A DNA stretch of 64,000 bases, from NCBI GenBank assembly GCA_028622995.1, contig JAJQJQ010000036.1, positions 2,170,001 through 2,234,000 of the forward strand, written 5' to 3'. Numbering within the stretch: position 1 is the stretch's first letter; every line of letters starts with the position of its first letter. Below the pieces are notes generated by a model that saw only the letters and a program-made list of their open reading frames with translations, ran no database searches and had not been told where the DNA came from. Origin of the DNA: Panagrolaimus kolymaensis (taxonomy: Eukaryota; Nematoda; Chromadorea; Rhabditida; Panagrolaimidae). This document shows, piece by piece, positions 1 through 10,843 of the stretch. A program made the position numbers and the translations under genes.

Positions 1-432
1 TAAATTCTGGGACTTTTATTAAAGTTTTTGGAATGTCCAGTGATGATTCAATTCAAGTTTTAAGATCGGATTTTACCTTTCAATATGCATGCAAAAATTT
101 AAATCAAAGTTAGTTGCATTTGTTTTTGGGTTTAATAAAAAAAACTAAAACAGTTTTAAATTTTTAATAAAAAAAACTAAAATAGTTTTTAATTTTTAGT
201 TACTGGAAAAATTTCTGAAAAAGATAAACAATGTTTAAAAGGTGTGGATTTAAAGGAAGCCTGTTATATCAAAACTAGTCCATGCGAAGACATTGCTTTT
301 GAAGCAAATAAAGCAAATGCGTTATGCATCAAAAATGCTTTGATTCAAAAATGCGGCAATAAGAATTGGGCTCAATTTCGATATGAAAGTGATATTTATG
401 CTAATCAAAAATTGAAGGAAACTTGTCTTTAA
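1..432 (+). CDS. 3' end of an unrecognised cysteine-containing protein (partial)
   Basis: Two exons are visible. The first runs from the left edge to 108 and is open in the frame starting at base 3. The second runs 200-432 and ends in TAA. The join uses an AAA|GTTAG donor and a TTTTTAG acceptor, and a codon is split one base into the exon (phase 1), giving an uninterrupted reading frame. The tail carries several cysteines (ACKN, QCLKG, EACYIKTSPC, ALC, QKCG, ETCL), a pattern common in secreted disulphide-bonded nematode proteins. I do not recognise the family; a DUF19-like secreted protein is one untested possibility. The 5' end and any signal peptide lie outside the window. An AATAAA-like signal follows directly after the stop, consistent with a compact 3' UTR. 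Confidence 0.55.
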
Positions 433-573
433 TAAAATTTTATTATTATTCTTTTATTCTGTTCAAATAAATTTTTTGCTGTTAAACCAAATTCAAAAAA
501 AAAATAATTGAAATAGATTTTACAAATGGATTTGAGAGTTGAGAAACAAAAAAAATATTGATAATAACTCAAT

Positions 574-2409
574 TTAGTATTGCAACCAATGATCATCATC
601 GGTATTAAAATATTTAACATTTCCATCTCTTTGATTGGTTAAGGAAAAATTAAATGGATTACCAGGTTCATTACCAGGTTCTGAAGTTTCTTTGAAATTA
701 GTCCTCCATTTTATAAGTTCATTATGATGGGTATTTGGATCAATATTCATTGTAATGCCAAAATTAATATAGGCATCGTTGATTTTTTTCTAAAATAAAA
801 TAACAAAATAAATATTTTTTTTTTAAAAATTAGGTCAAAGGAGAAATAAACAAACTTCACAAAATTCATAAAATTTGTGAAAATCAATATGATCATTTGG
901 TAAATTAATCGAAAATTTTTGGAATTTAATTTTGGGTGAAAAATGATTTGATAAAATATTGAACGTGTTTTCAGTTATTGAGACAAGATTAAATCTGTAA
1001 TAAAAAAATCAACTTTTTTTTGTTAAATTTCAAAATTAAAAAATAAATAAGTTTTTTACTCAATACTATAAACTTCCTTGGAAGTTCTTTCCATTAAATT
1101 TTCCAAAGCAATTAATTCGTCATTTTCATTATGAGTAACTCGGTCGATATGGATTTTTTTAATATTTGAAAATTCAGTTAAAAAACAATATTCGTCAAAA
1201 GAAATCTTTAGCTCAGGAAGAAGTAAAACTTCTAAATGACATTTATAAATTTTTGTTTGCAAAAAGATTTTCCATAAATTTAAATCAGGAATTTCAAACA
1301 GGGTTGCACGAAATTTCGTTTCGTCTTTCGCTTTCGCGAAATTTCGCCTGTTTTTTCAATTTCGTTTCGTTTCGCGTTTCGCGAAATTTTTAAAAAAATT
1401 TCGTGAAACCTATTTTTGGAAAAAAAATTCAAGAGAAAATTTAAAAAATTTCAATTTTTGGAAAAAAATTTATGTTTGAGAAAAATTTTACATAAAAAAT
1501 GTAAAAAAAACTGAAGTTCACTTTATGAAGTCAAAAATAATAGATTTCAAGCATTGATAATAGTTATTTTTCGAAAAAAAAATTATCAGCATCCATAAAC
1601 AAAAAACGAATTTTTACTTTCGTTTCGTTTCGTTTTCGCGAAATTTCGCGAAATTAAACTTTAATAATTTCGTCTTTCGCGAAAGCGAAAGTTTTTCACT
1701 TTCGTGCAACCCTGATTTCAAATCTTAATGAATTTGTAAGATAAAGCTTGGCAGGAATTTTGTGAATTTGGTTTTCAGAACAACAAAAAATAGCATATTT
1801 TGAAAAGCCAGGTTTTGAGTTGGAATTTGCACAAAAATTTTGACAAAGATAATATAATTTTGGAATAAAATATTTGGAGGTTTTTAATAATTTGTATTGA
1901 ATTGTTGGAACTGCTCGGGTTTGGATATAATAAATAATATTTTCAGGAAAACAGAAGCTTTGATGACAAATTTGACTATTTTGGAATGTTTGATCATTCT
2001 TTAAAGAAATATTAATAATTTGTTTTGATTCATTCTGGGATTCAGTTTGGTCCCGATCAATATTTTCTGATTCGTGATTTCCATGTACAATAAAACCTTG
2101 GTTGAGTTCGACCGGAGGAGGACACCAAAAGGATCCATCATCATTTTCTCCTAATTTTTTGCTGGCTGTCATAGCCGCCGTACTTTGAGTTAAGCATTTT
2201 AATTCAAAATAAAACAAGCGATTTCTTGCTTTTTGAATTTTTGATTCAATACTTTTCTGGCTTTCATTATTCCCAAAATGTTTTTCAAATCTTCGAGCAT
2301 ATCGAAATAAACTTTTAAATCCAATCATTTCAGCTTCCAAAGCTCGAACCAAAATTGTTCTTATAGCACTGTTTGCTTGCAAACCATTAATTTTATTAAA
2401 AATAAACAA
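574..2409 (-). pseudogene. F-box-like protein gene interrupted by a MITE
   Basis: Read on the minus strand, three coding blocks can be joined: 2409-1060 (interrupted), 994-856 and 789-574, the last ending in TAA. The middle of the first block has FPENIIYYIQ...YKLLKTSKYF, an F-box-like helix pattern. The following leucine-rich stretch (FLTEFSNIKKIHI, ENDELIALENL) is typical of the large divergent F-box-like family of root-knot nematodes. F-box proteins usually recruit substrates to SCF ubiquitin ligases. About 110 N-terminal residues match nothing I recognise, and no ATG is obvious at 2409; an internal Met near 2330 could be the start. A 416-bp element plus an 8-bp target duplication (424 bp, not a multiple of three) sits inside the exon at 1291-1714 and brings in an early stop. 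The frames on either side are compatible without it. I therefore call this copy broken. Confidence 0.6.
1299..1714. mobile_element. hAT-type MITE with 8-bp target duplication
   Basis: The element starts CAGGGTTGCACGAAA and ends with the exact inverted complement, giving 15-bp terminal inverted repeats. It is flanked on both sides by ATTTCAAA (1291-1298 and 1715-1722), a perfect 8-bp target site duplication. A CA..TG end and an 8-bp duplication are hallmarks of the hAT superfamily. At 416 bp with no coding capacity it is a non-autonomous MITE. Inside each end are clustered copies of TTTCG/CGAAA words, which may be subterminal transposase sites. It lies within an exon of the F-box-like gene. 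Confidence 0.9.
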
Positions 2410-2785
2410 AAACCATTATTTACTAACACAATAAAAAAATCAAAAGTTTTATTAGCTGTGGATTTATAAAAGTTTTTTTATTGTCGAAAAATGCTTTCAA
2501 AGTTATTTTTTTAAGTTTCTTCCTTCGGCTTCAAAAAAAAATGACCGTGACTTGCCAAAAAAATAAAAATAACATAAAAGTTTGCCAAGAAAAAATGAAA
2601 AGCCTAAAATTTGCATACATTTTTTTGAATGCTTCAAAATCGAATAATACTCCAACGAAAAACTATAAAAGCTTCATTCATTGAATAACTCGAGTGTGTG
2701 AAACAGTCGTCGATTGTTCTCTGTTGCTGATTCTCTCTGGCTGCCTCATTTTACTGACTAACTTTGAATCAACAAATCTTCAAAT
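2410..2785. promoter_or_regulatory. 5' flank of the Rpt2-like gene
   Basis: This is a 376-bp AT-rich gap between the divergently transcribed F-box-like pseudogene and the proteasome ATPase gene, so it probably carries both promoters. The part next to the ATG (2690-2785) is less AT-rich and pyrimidine-rich. I see no convincing TATA box, operator or trans-splice acceptor. Confidence 0.3.
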
Positions 2786-4296
2786 ATGGGAAATCAAATT
2801 GCTCGTCCTGGTGGAAAGCGTCAAATGCCTCAACATGCTGCACAAAAGATAGCAAGAAAATCTCAAAAGGGTAAAGGTCTTGATGCAATCAATAAACTTC
2901 CTCAAAGTAAGTCCCACTTTTATATTTTTTGATTTTACTCTTTATCTTTACTCTTTATTTTTTAGTTGCTCCTCGTCGACAATGCCTTCTTCGTATGCTC
3001 AAATCAAATCGGGTCCATGACTATCTTCTACTTGAACAAGAATTCATTCAACGTCAAAATGTTTTCAAACCCTTGGATAATCAACGTCAAGAACGCCGCT
3101 TGGTTCAATCACTTCGTGGAACTCCAACTACTTTAGCTCGTGTACATGAATTATTCAACGATGAACAACATGCTGTCGTAATTGTGGAAGGCTCCAAACG
3201 TGAATGGTACATTCCTATTTTATCCATCTGTGACAAAGACTTGATTTGTTTGAATGCTCTTGTTCTCGTGAAAGCTGGTGGCATGTTCAAAAATATTCCT
3301 CTTGCTGTTGTTGGTGTTTTACAAGATTCTATTGATTCCAAAGTTGCTCTATATAAACTTGAAAAGGCTCCCAAAGAATCCTTCGATGATATTGGTGGAT
3401 TAGAAACTCAAATTCAAGAAATCAAAGAATCTGTGGAATTGCCTTTAACTCATCCGGAATATTATGAAGAAATGGGTATCACTGCTCCTAAAGGTGTAAT
3501 TCTTTATGGTGAACCTGGAACTGGTATGTTATGTTTTATATTACTTTTAACATGGCTATTGGATGTATTTGTGATACTCGATGTTACTGTTACCTTTTCA
3601 TTTTCAGGTAAAACTCTTCTTGCTAAAGCCGTAGCTCATTCAACTTCTGCAACATTCTTACGTGCGACTGGTTCCGATCTCGTTCAAAAATCCTCTGGTG
3701 AAGGTGCTCGATTAGTTCGTGAATTATTCAAAATGGCTAAAGAACATGCTCCTTGTATCGTATTTTTGGATGAAATCGATGCCATTGGAACCAAACGTTT
3801 TGATACTACATCTCGTGGAGAACAAGAAGTCCAACGAACTTTACTCGAATTATTGAATCAATTGGATGGTTTTGAATCTCGTGGAGATGTTAAAATTATT
3901 TTGGCTACAAATCGTATTGATTCTCTTGATCCTGCTCTTATTCGTCCTGGAAGAATTGATCGCAAAATTGAATTGCCTAAACCTGATGAAAAGACAAAGC
4001 TCAAAATTTTCAATATTCACACTTCTGGTATGACTCTTGCAAAGGATGTCAAATTTGATAAGATTATGACTAAAGAACGTGAAATTTCTGGTGCTGATTG
4101 TCGTGTATGTTTATCTTTTTTGTTTTTCTTCAAACTTGTTTATATCTTTCTCGTTTTTTAGGCTATCTGTACTGAAGCTGGTATGTTAGCTCTTAGAGCT
4201 CATCGAAAGGTTGTATGTATGGATGATTTTGATCGAGCTATTCGAAATGTCTTTCAAACAAAGAAATTTGGTGTTATGGAAGAATTCTATTTGTAA
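2786..4296 (+). CDS. rpt-2: Divergent 26S proteasome regulatory ATPase, Rpt2/PSMC1 type
   Basis: Exons 2786-2906, 2966-3523, 3608-4104 and 4162-4296 join in frame to 436 residues, close to the usual Rpt2 length. Rpt2 is one of six AAA ATPases that unfold substrates and open the 20S gate. Features seen: an N-terminal MG (myristoylation glycine as in Rpt2); DAINKLP; the OB-domain region; [22 protein letters not shown], a strong family match; Walker A GEPGTGKT (about 222-229); Walker [10 protein letters not shown] (about 277-285); [21 protein letters not shown]; and a C-terminal FYL matching the HbYX gate-opening motif. Oddities: Walker A has Glu where PP is normal, the pore-1 loop reads KSSGEG instead of KYLGDG and so lacks its aromatic residue, and the N-terminal tail is remodelled. 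It is therefore probably a derived paralogue rather than the sole housekeeping copy. Confidence 0.85.
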
Positions 4297-4369
4297 TATG
4301 TACTTTTCACTCTCTTATGGCATCTTGATGTTCCAACGAATAACTTGCATCTCTCTCCATTTTGATTGT

Positions 4370-4466
4370 ATCATTTTGATTCACTGATTATATTTACTAA
4401 CCATGTATGTACATATGTAAAATTGTATAAATAAAAAATTTATTCTTAAAAACCATTGTTTGAATC
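4370..4466. repeat. Rpt2 3' flank, copy 1 of a duplicated segment
   Basis: This stretch after the Rpt2 stop contains the AATAAA signal and words such as ATTTACTAACCATGTATG and AACCATTGTTTGAA. It recurs in diverged form at about 5716-5813, with the order of the shared words preserved. Confidence 0.7.
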
Positions 4467-4574
4467 AGAAAAAAAGTGCCAGGAAAAAACGGGTATTTTT
4501 TGAAGCTTCAAAATTTGATTGTCAAATAAAAAGTTGATTAAAGAAACAAAGAATTGAAAAGCTCTTGAAACTCT

Positions 4575-5685
4575 TTATTCGATAATAGTTTTAACACTTT
4601 GATCAAACATTGCTTTGATTTCGTCGTTTGACATGATCATCCCAAATTCATTCTTGATTTTGATGTCATTCAAATATAAATATTTTACTTTGGATGTCAA
4701 AAATGTAAATACATTAAGGAATAAATTTTGATGAAAGATGCAAACAAGTTTAGCAGTGCATTTTTTGATTTTAGGTAAAAAGTTTGAAAGAGCTTCCCTA
4801 TTTTGGGATTTGATATTTAAAACGTTTGCAATATAAAGATTTGAGAATATTGTTGTTGTTTCATCAAAATCGTGAAGTGAAAGGCTTAATGATTGTTGGA
4901 AATAATTCGACAGTATTCCTTTTTCCACATCAACTCGATATATGATGGGAATAGTTTGATTGAATGAAAACATTGATTTACAAGATTCATAAAGTTTTTG
5001 AATCACAGATGAAGCTTGAGAATTCAAAAGATAATGAATTAATGGCTTTGGGAAAGTTAATATTTGTTCAAATTGATTATTAATGTTAAATTTAATATTT
5101 TTTGTTTGTAAAATTTGAGGTTCAGATGGCGGATCTTTCATTGCATTTTCAAGTTCTAAAAAGCCGGAATTAAATGCGATCGCTATTGGCCACATTTATT
5201 TGTTAACAAATACTAACCTTCGTATGTTGCTCTAACATATTCGGGGTAATCATTGTTTGCTTCCATCGAATTTCTTTTATTCGTTTGTAGCTGCTTTAAA
5301 AGCCTAGTATACTTTTCCATATTGCTTTCAAATTCTTCTCTTGATTTTCTCAATAATTCAAGATTTTCTGGCATAAATGAATTGAAAGCTGCTTCCAAAA
5401 CAATATGAGCTCGTTCTAAAGTTCCAAATTTTAATTCAAGTTTAACTAAATCAATCCATTGATCGCTAAGCTGATGATTATATAAATCAGTTTTTTCTAA
5501 ATCTTTTTCAAAATCATCAACAAAAAGTCGAGAATATCGATAATGGACGCATAAAAGAATTCCCTAAAATTAGAAAATGCAATAATAAGTGTTTAATCGA
5601 TTGAAGCAATGAAAGAAAGAAATGGAAGGGTAGCTTACATACATTCAAAGACGTATATTCTCGTATATGAATTTGCCAATATTTT
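4575..5685 (-). CDS. Chimeric SART3-like (HAT repeat) plus F-box-like fragment, 5' end missing
   Basis: Three exons join in frame on the minus strand: 5685-5643, 5563-5218 and 5155-4575 (TAA). The first two encode a HAT-repeat segment (QWIDLVKLELKFGTLERAH, then NNDYPEYVRATYE) resembling the SART3 U4/U6 recycling factor. The last exon encodes a sequence typical of the local F-box-like family (LYESCKSMF...YRVDV, KVKYLYLND). Splice sites are good, so a chimeric transcript is possible. No initiation codon or complete HAT domain is visible upstream; instead a copy of the Rpt2 3' flank begins about 30 bp beyond the last recognisable exon. It looks like a gene fragment captured during a local rearrangement. 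Whether it is expressed cannot be judged from sequence. Confidence 0.5.
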
Positions 5686-5715
5686 CTTAAATGTTGTATG
5701 TAAAAATACCATATT

Positions 5716-5813
5716 TTTTTGTTTGCTTCACTGATTTTATTTACTTAGCTGTGTATGTGCATATGTAAAAATTGTAAAAATAAAAAATTTATTTTAAAAA
5801 ACCATTGTTTGAA
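5716..5813. repeat. Rpt2 3' flank, copy 2
   Basis: This is a diverged direct copy of 4370-4466: the same order of CACTGATT, ATTTACT, GTATGT, CATATGTAAAA, AATAAAAAATTTATT and AACCATTGTTTGAA. No Rpt2 coding sequence precedes it, so only the 3' flank is duplicated here. Confidence 0.7.
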
Positions 5814-6080
5814 AGAAAAAAGCAAAGAAAAAAAATTAAGTAAGGCAAGAAGAAAAAAAGTTATTATTTGTTAAAGCAATGAATTTTGTTGTTAGTTTTT
5901 GAGCAAAGAAATAATATTTTTAAAATTGGGAAAATAGGAATGTCATCATCATCATTTTCTGGGAGTTAAAAGTAAAAAAAGAAAAGAAAAATAATTTTTT
6001 GGTTAGGCACTTTCTTAGTTTTGTTTTTTGTTATTTGGTTTTGAGCTTGACTGGCTTTTTAATGATCGAAGATTGATTGA

Positions 6081-9000
6081 TTATTTGCATGTAAAAGTTT
6101 CAACCTCTTTTATACAAGTTTCACATTCAACTCGGCAACAATAATGAAATTTGCATTTGCATCGTTCTTTAATAATTTTTCTGGTTGAAACAAAGCCTCG
6201 ATTGCAACAAAGCTAAAATTTAATGAAATGGAATAAGTTTTTAAAGGAGTAAAGTTTTTCTCAATCAAAACTTACCAAATCACATCCATCGATTGCAAGC
6301 AATGAAGCATTGCAAGTTCGTCCATGGGTTCCTAAGATGCCTTGATTTTCACTGGGTTCACAAAAATCTGGTGATTCATTTAAATAAACCAAATCCGTGG
6401 GTGTATGCCTTTTTAACATTTGATTCTTTCTTTCAATCCTTGCATGACGATTTTCTCGAATTACTTTAACTTCTGTGGCACCATCAAATTTTTCTTTAAT
6501 AACATTTCCAATTTCTCGAAATGATGGAACTGCATCCCAACAAGTTTGGGTTTCACATGATCCACTGATGCCATGGCATTTGCATTGACGCCTGAGACTA
6601 CTAATTAATACTTCTCGACCTGCACGATTATTATGTTCATTCATGAGTTTTCGTTCTTGTGAAGCATTTTTATGCCTTTCTGCTGCTTCAAGGAATTCTT
6701 TGGATACTGCAATTCCATAATGGACATTATCGGAGCAACCTTTATATGCATGAATTTGTCGGCCATTAGAATGCTGGGGACTAAAAAAGATAGTTAATGG
6801 TTAGAGTAATGTTTCGAAGTTTGTAAAATTAGTTTCAATAAGAAATGTTGACTTTGAATTTTACAATTTTTTTTTGTTTCTAAGTACTCGTGGAACTTTT
6901 AACTTTAGTCTTTTTAGTTGCTAAACAACTTCCTTGTAATATGCCATTAGCTTTATTTCCAACTTTATGCATTGATTTGATACCTTGCAAAACCACCCAA
7001 GCTTATTCACGTGAAAAATCCATGAGAAAAACAAACGCTCGCGGGAATGCTTTCACACAAAAGCGTCTCGCTTGCTCTCGCGCCCTTTTTTGTTTTTTGT
7101 TGTCATGAAAAAAAAAATCAAGCTCTCTTCTTTTTTCTTTACAATCTCGTCTGCATTCGCAGTTATTTTTTTGGATTTGAAAGACTTCTTGGTGAATTTT
7201 TTGTTCAATCAACCGACTGACAACGACCTTCAAATTGTTTCTTGCTGCTCTTGCTGGCTGTTCTTCAAAGATGTATCATTTCAATGGATTTAACCCAATG
7301 AATTATTCTATGACATCTGCTGCTGCTGGTGGTGGTTCATCATCACATTTTTCTTCTCAACATTCTATGATGTTCAATGGTGGAAATGTCTTTGGTAATC
7401 CTTCGCCTTTACCTCGATCATCAACAATGAACTTCAATTTTATGGGAAATCAACAACAATATCGAAGTAACAACTATCAACTTCCTCCTCCTCTTCAACC
7501 ATCGTCTTCGTCTTCATCAATCTTCAATGTTCCACCATCAACATCTGGTCTTATTCCTTCGAGTAATACCAAGACAATGATCTCAAATAACTTTGATACT
7601 AAAGAACCTCAAACTGCTCGAGAAGTTTTCGATCGTACTTTGATGACGTAAGTTTATCTTTTTCTTTGCTTTTTATATGTTCACGTTAACTAACATCTCT
7701 AAATTTTAGATCTCTCAAAGAAGCAAACAAGCGCTTTAGTGGAAAGACTACAACATGGAAGAATCCTTTTATGTATAAGACGACTCTCTGTGATAATTAT
7801 GCTTCTCGTAGTTATTGCCGTTATGGAGTAAACTGTTGGTATGCTCATGGTATCCATGAACTTCGTTGTATGCCTGATGTATGTTTGTTCTCTCTTTTTG
7901 TTAGTGTCACTAGTTTTGATGCTTAATGACGATGCTAGTGAATGCTATTCCTTTAACGGAAGCTTATGTTTTGCTCTATGTATTCAATCTTTCTAACTTA
8001 TTGTACATTTTCAGAGCGAAGAACTTCCACCTCCTGATTTCATCGCGCAATATCTCTCTTTCCTTGGTTTACCTAAGAATGTTCTAGAAGATATTATTGC
8101 TTATGCATATAAAAATGCTGATGAATTTGCTGAACATCGTAAATGGTTTAAGCCTGAAGCTCTTTCTGTTGCTGCTCCATCGACAACTGCTGGTGATCCA
8201 TTACCCGAACTTCCATCATTTGGTTCAACATCATCTGCCTCACCTGATCTTTCAATCAAATCTTCTCCTCCTCTTCCAACATCAACTTCAACAACAAATC
8301 CTCTTCCATTTGATGCATTTTCAAATGGTTATCATGCTTCTGTTGGTTCAAATGGTGGTGGCGGTATTGGTGATTGGAGTACATTTCGTCCAACAATTGC
8401 TATGGATGGTGGTGAAACGAATGGTGATCTCGGTCAATTGCGTAACAACTTCGCCAAATCATTTCATCTATTTAAGTAACTTTTTGTGAATGTTATGATT
8501 TAAGCTTAAGCTGTTTATAGCTAATCCCAAGCTCCTCTTCCTCCTTAAACATTTTAATTTGTTTTGTTTTTTTTAACCCTTTTAACCTTTGTGTAATCTC
8601 ATATGTTTTCTGTTGTTTTTTTTGTTATTTATACTGAAATTATGGGATTAGCTTTTTTATTTGTTCTTTACATTGTTTGTTGATTTTGAAACATTTAACA
8701 GTATTCTTTTTTTGTATGTTTTTTGCAATAAATTTAACTATAGGATTTTTGTTTGTTTGTTTGTTGGATTGGATACTATCAGTTCATTTGGTAAAAACAG
8801 ATTGAATAAAGGCAGGAAAAAAACTAAAAGAGTGATGAAGTTTCTCAACTTCTTATTGACTAACAGAAAAATCGTCTATAGTGCGTTTGATGGATGACGA
8901 ACCTATCTATCTATGGCTTTGTCAATGGTGAGATAAATTATTGATTAGAGTTTGAAGCCACTTATTGCATATGAGAATGTAAGGATGAAAGTGGTTGTTT

Positions 9001-10843
9001 GTCAGCAAAAAATTATAATGCATCCATGGAAGTTAAAGCTGCGTTTATCGAATGAGTTTGTGCTTCATTTTGAAAATAGCCTTTGCAAAGTTGAATCGAC
9101 GATGACTTTTAACAATACGAGTTAGTAAAATGACTATAAAGTAAGCTAAAGCAAGTTAATTAATTGCATTTAAGCAAGCTCGAAGTTGAAAAAGGTTTCA
9201 AATCCAAGCAATAAGAAGCATGCTATTTTTCGATTTTAAATGTCTCTATTAAAAGCATTTTTTTCTTAGATTATTATTTTTCCAATAAATAGGATCGCTT
9301 TTTTTATTTAACTCCATAATTTGCCGAACCTAATTAAAATTATCTCGAGAGAGACTTTGAAGCTATGGATATATTTTTTCTTGTTTTTAGTAAAGTAAGA
9401 AAATCGATGCTAACCTTAAATCCATTTTAGTTTGATCACATCCACATTTATCCAATAAACCTTGAGAACAATCTTTTGTAACTCGATATGCTACACCCGC
9501 AGCAGATATGGCATGAACGAATGCAGCTTCTCTCGTTCCATCTTTAAGTATAACATCCGCAAATACTTCTTTTGTTTCTGGATCGATCATAGTACAATTC
9601 CATCTGGAATTAATAAATCAATTAATTAATTTTGCATTCTTTTTTTTTGGTTGGTTTAGAAAAAGTATAAAAATAAAATCTGGCAAAGTTTTATTTTTGA
9701 CCCAAAACAAAAGAAACTAAAAATGAGAGACTTTTTGGTGGATCCATAAATCTCAAAATTTTTATGTGAAAAAGTATACTAAGACATCGACATCGCGTTG
9801 CGCGCGTCATTAGCCAGAGCTTTTGCAGACAGATTTTATGGAAGCCAGCCACATTTGCTTTTTGAAAAAAAAATGGCAACAACCAACTAAAGCTCATAAA
9901 TCGTTGTTATATTGCTATTATTTTTAACAGCTCCCAAAAGTTTTAAGAAAACACATACATAAAAGTTTTATTTAATATTTTTTAATCTAAAATTTTTTTT
10001 GATGGAAATTATTAGCAAAAAAAAAGCTATGAAAGCAATTTTAAAACTTAAAAAAATCAAAATCAAAAACAAATTTCTTGTTATTTTTTTGACATATTTT
10101 TGACTCTTCAAAAGCCTCAAAGCTTACTTTTACTTACCTCCTCAAATGAAATTGATATTGACATTCGGAATATGATTCTCTTGCGCCATGACGAATACTA
10201 TTCATAGCTTCAAAATTTTTACGACAAAATTTTATTTGTTTCCTCGTTAAACCGGGTAGCGTTTTACATAAAGTGGAAATGGGAATATTTGTGTTGGATG
10301 ATTTTAAATCAACTGATGCCATTCCAACTGCTCTGAAAAAAATAAATATTTTTTTTGATCGCAAATTGGGATATTTATTTTTCCTTTAACTTTTTTATAT
10401 TTTTTTAAATTCCGTTTTTTAGAAGGGAATATTTAAAAGCGATGGTAGCTTTTAATTAGAAACGCGAAAAGATTTTTTTTAAAGAAACTTATTCTTTCTT
10501 ATTTTTTATTGATCGAAATAATTTTCATAAATTCTTGCTTTTTATAAACTAAAACTTAAAAACGATGACCAATTATTACCTGGAGTCGTCTTTGAAAGAA
10601 AAAAATTGTGTTATTGATTTTTCACCAAATAAAATTATTAAAAAAGGAACTTTGAAAGGTTCCCAATTTTTGGTAAGGCTTTCATCGATTTTAAAAAAAT
10701 AGCTAATTTTCGATCTTTACCGAAATATGTTTTTTGGAAGTTCAAAAAATAAATAAAACTAAAACTTACAACCACGTCACTGTCGCAGTAATTTGTAAAA
10801 AAATAGAATAAAAAATAAATAATTTTATTAATAATATTTTCAT
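6081..10843 (-). CDS. Wnt family secreted signalling protein
   Basis: Five exons (10843-10770, 10332-10138, 9603-9415, 6780-6276, 6212-6081) join in frame to 364 residues, the normal Wnt length. Wnts are lipid-modified secreted morphogens that bind Frizzled receptors. Exon 1 encodes a hydrophobic signal peptide ([17 protein letters not shown]...). Next come the canonical [14 protein letters not shown] block, the ECQYQF..RRWNC block, GCSDNVHYG, and the acylation site CHGISGSC with Ser225 as the predicted palmitoleoylated serine. The Cys-rich C-terminus ([33 protein letters not shown], ending VETFTCK) is most like the Wnt4 group, so an orthologue of one of the C. elegans cwn genes is possible, but I cannot place it firmly. 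The usual W-x-W-G-G before CSDN is replaced by HAYKG. The 2.6-kb intron between exons 3 and 4 contains another gene. Confidence 0.9.
7271..8479 (+). CDS. CCCH zinc-finger (TTP/TIS11-type) protein, nested in a Wnt intron
   Basis: Exons 7271-7647, 7710-7878 and 8015-8479 join in frame to 336 residues. The single clear finger is C153-x8-C162-x5-C168-x3-H172 preceded by YKTTLC and followed by HGIHELR, the TTP/TIS11 signature for binding AU-rich mRNA elements. Nematode relatives (POS-1, MEX-5, OMA-type) control maternal mRNAs and germline fate. The N-terminus is low-complexity (Gly/Ser/Gln/Pro-rich) and the C-terminus is Ser/Pro-rich with a KWFKPEAL motif. Family members normally carry two tandem fingers; I find no second one before the stop. 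The gene lies entirely inside the large intron of the opposite-strand Wnt gene, about 490 bp from one exon and 935 bp from the other. The ATG at 7271 is the first in frame. Confidence 0.8.
8480..9414. other. Intronic DNA downstream of the CCCH gene
   Basis: This is the 3' UTR and flank of the nested gene plus the remainder of the Wnt intron. It is T-rich after the stop, with no further coding potential or clear repeats seen. Confidence 0.4.

Noticed and set aside
6890..7293. Open frames on both strands just before the CCCH gene
   Set aside because: Low-complexity, no splice support or domain; they overlap the probable CCCH promoter within the Wnt intron.
10134..10364. Starting the Wnt protein at the internal Met (VGMASVD)
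   Set aside because: An upstream exon with ATG at 10843 gives a proper signal peptide, a GTAAGT donor and matching phase.
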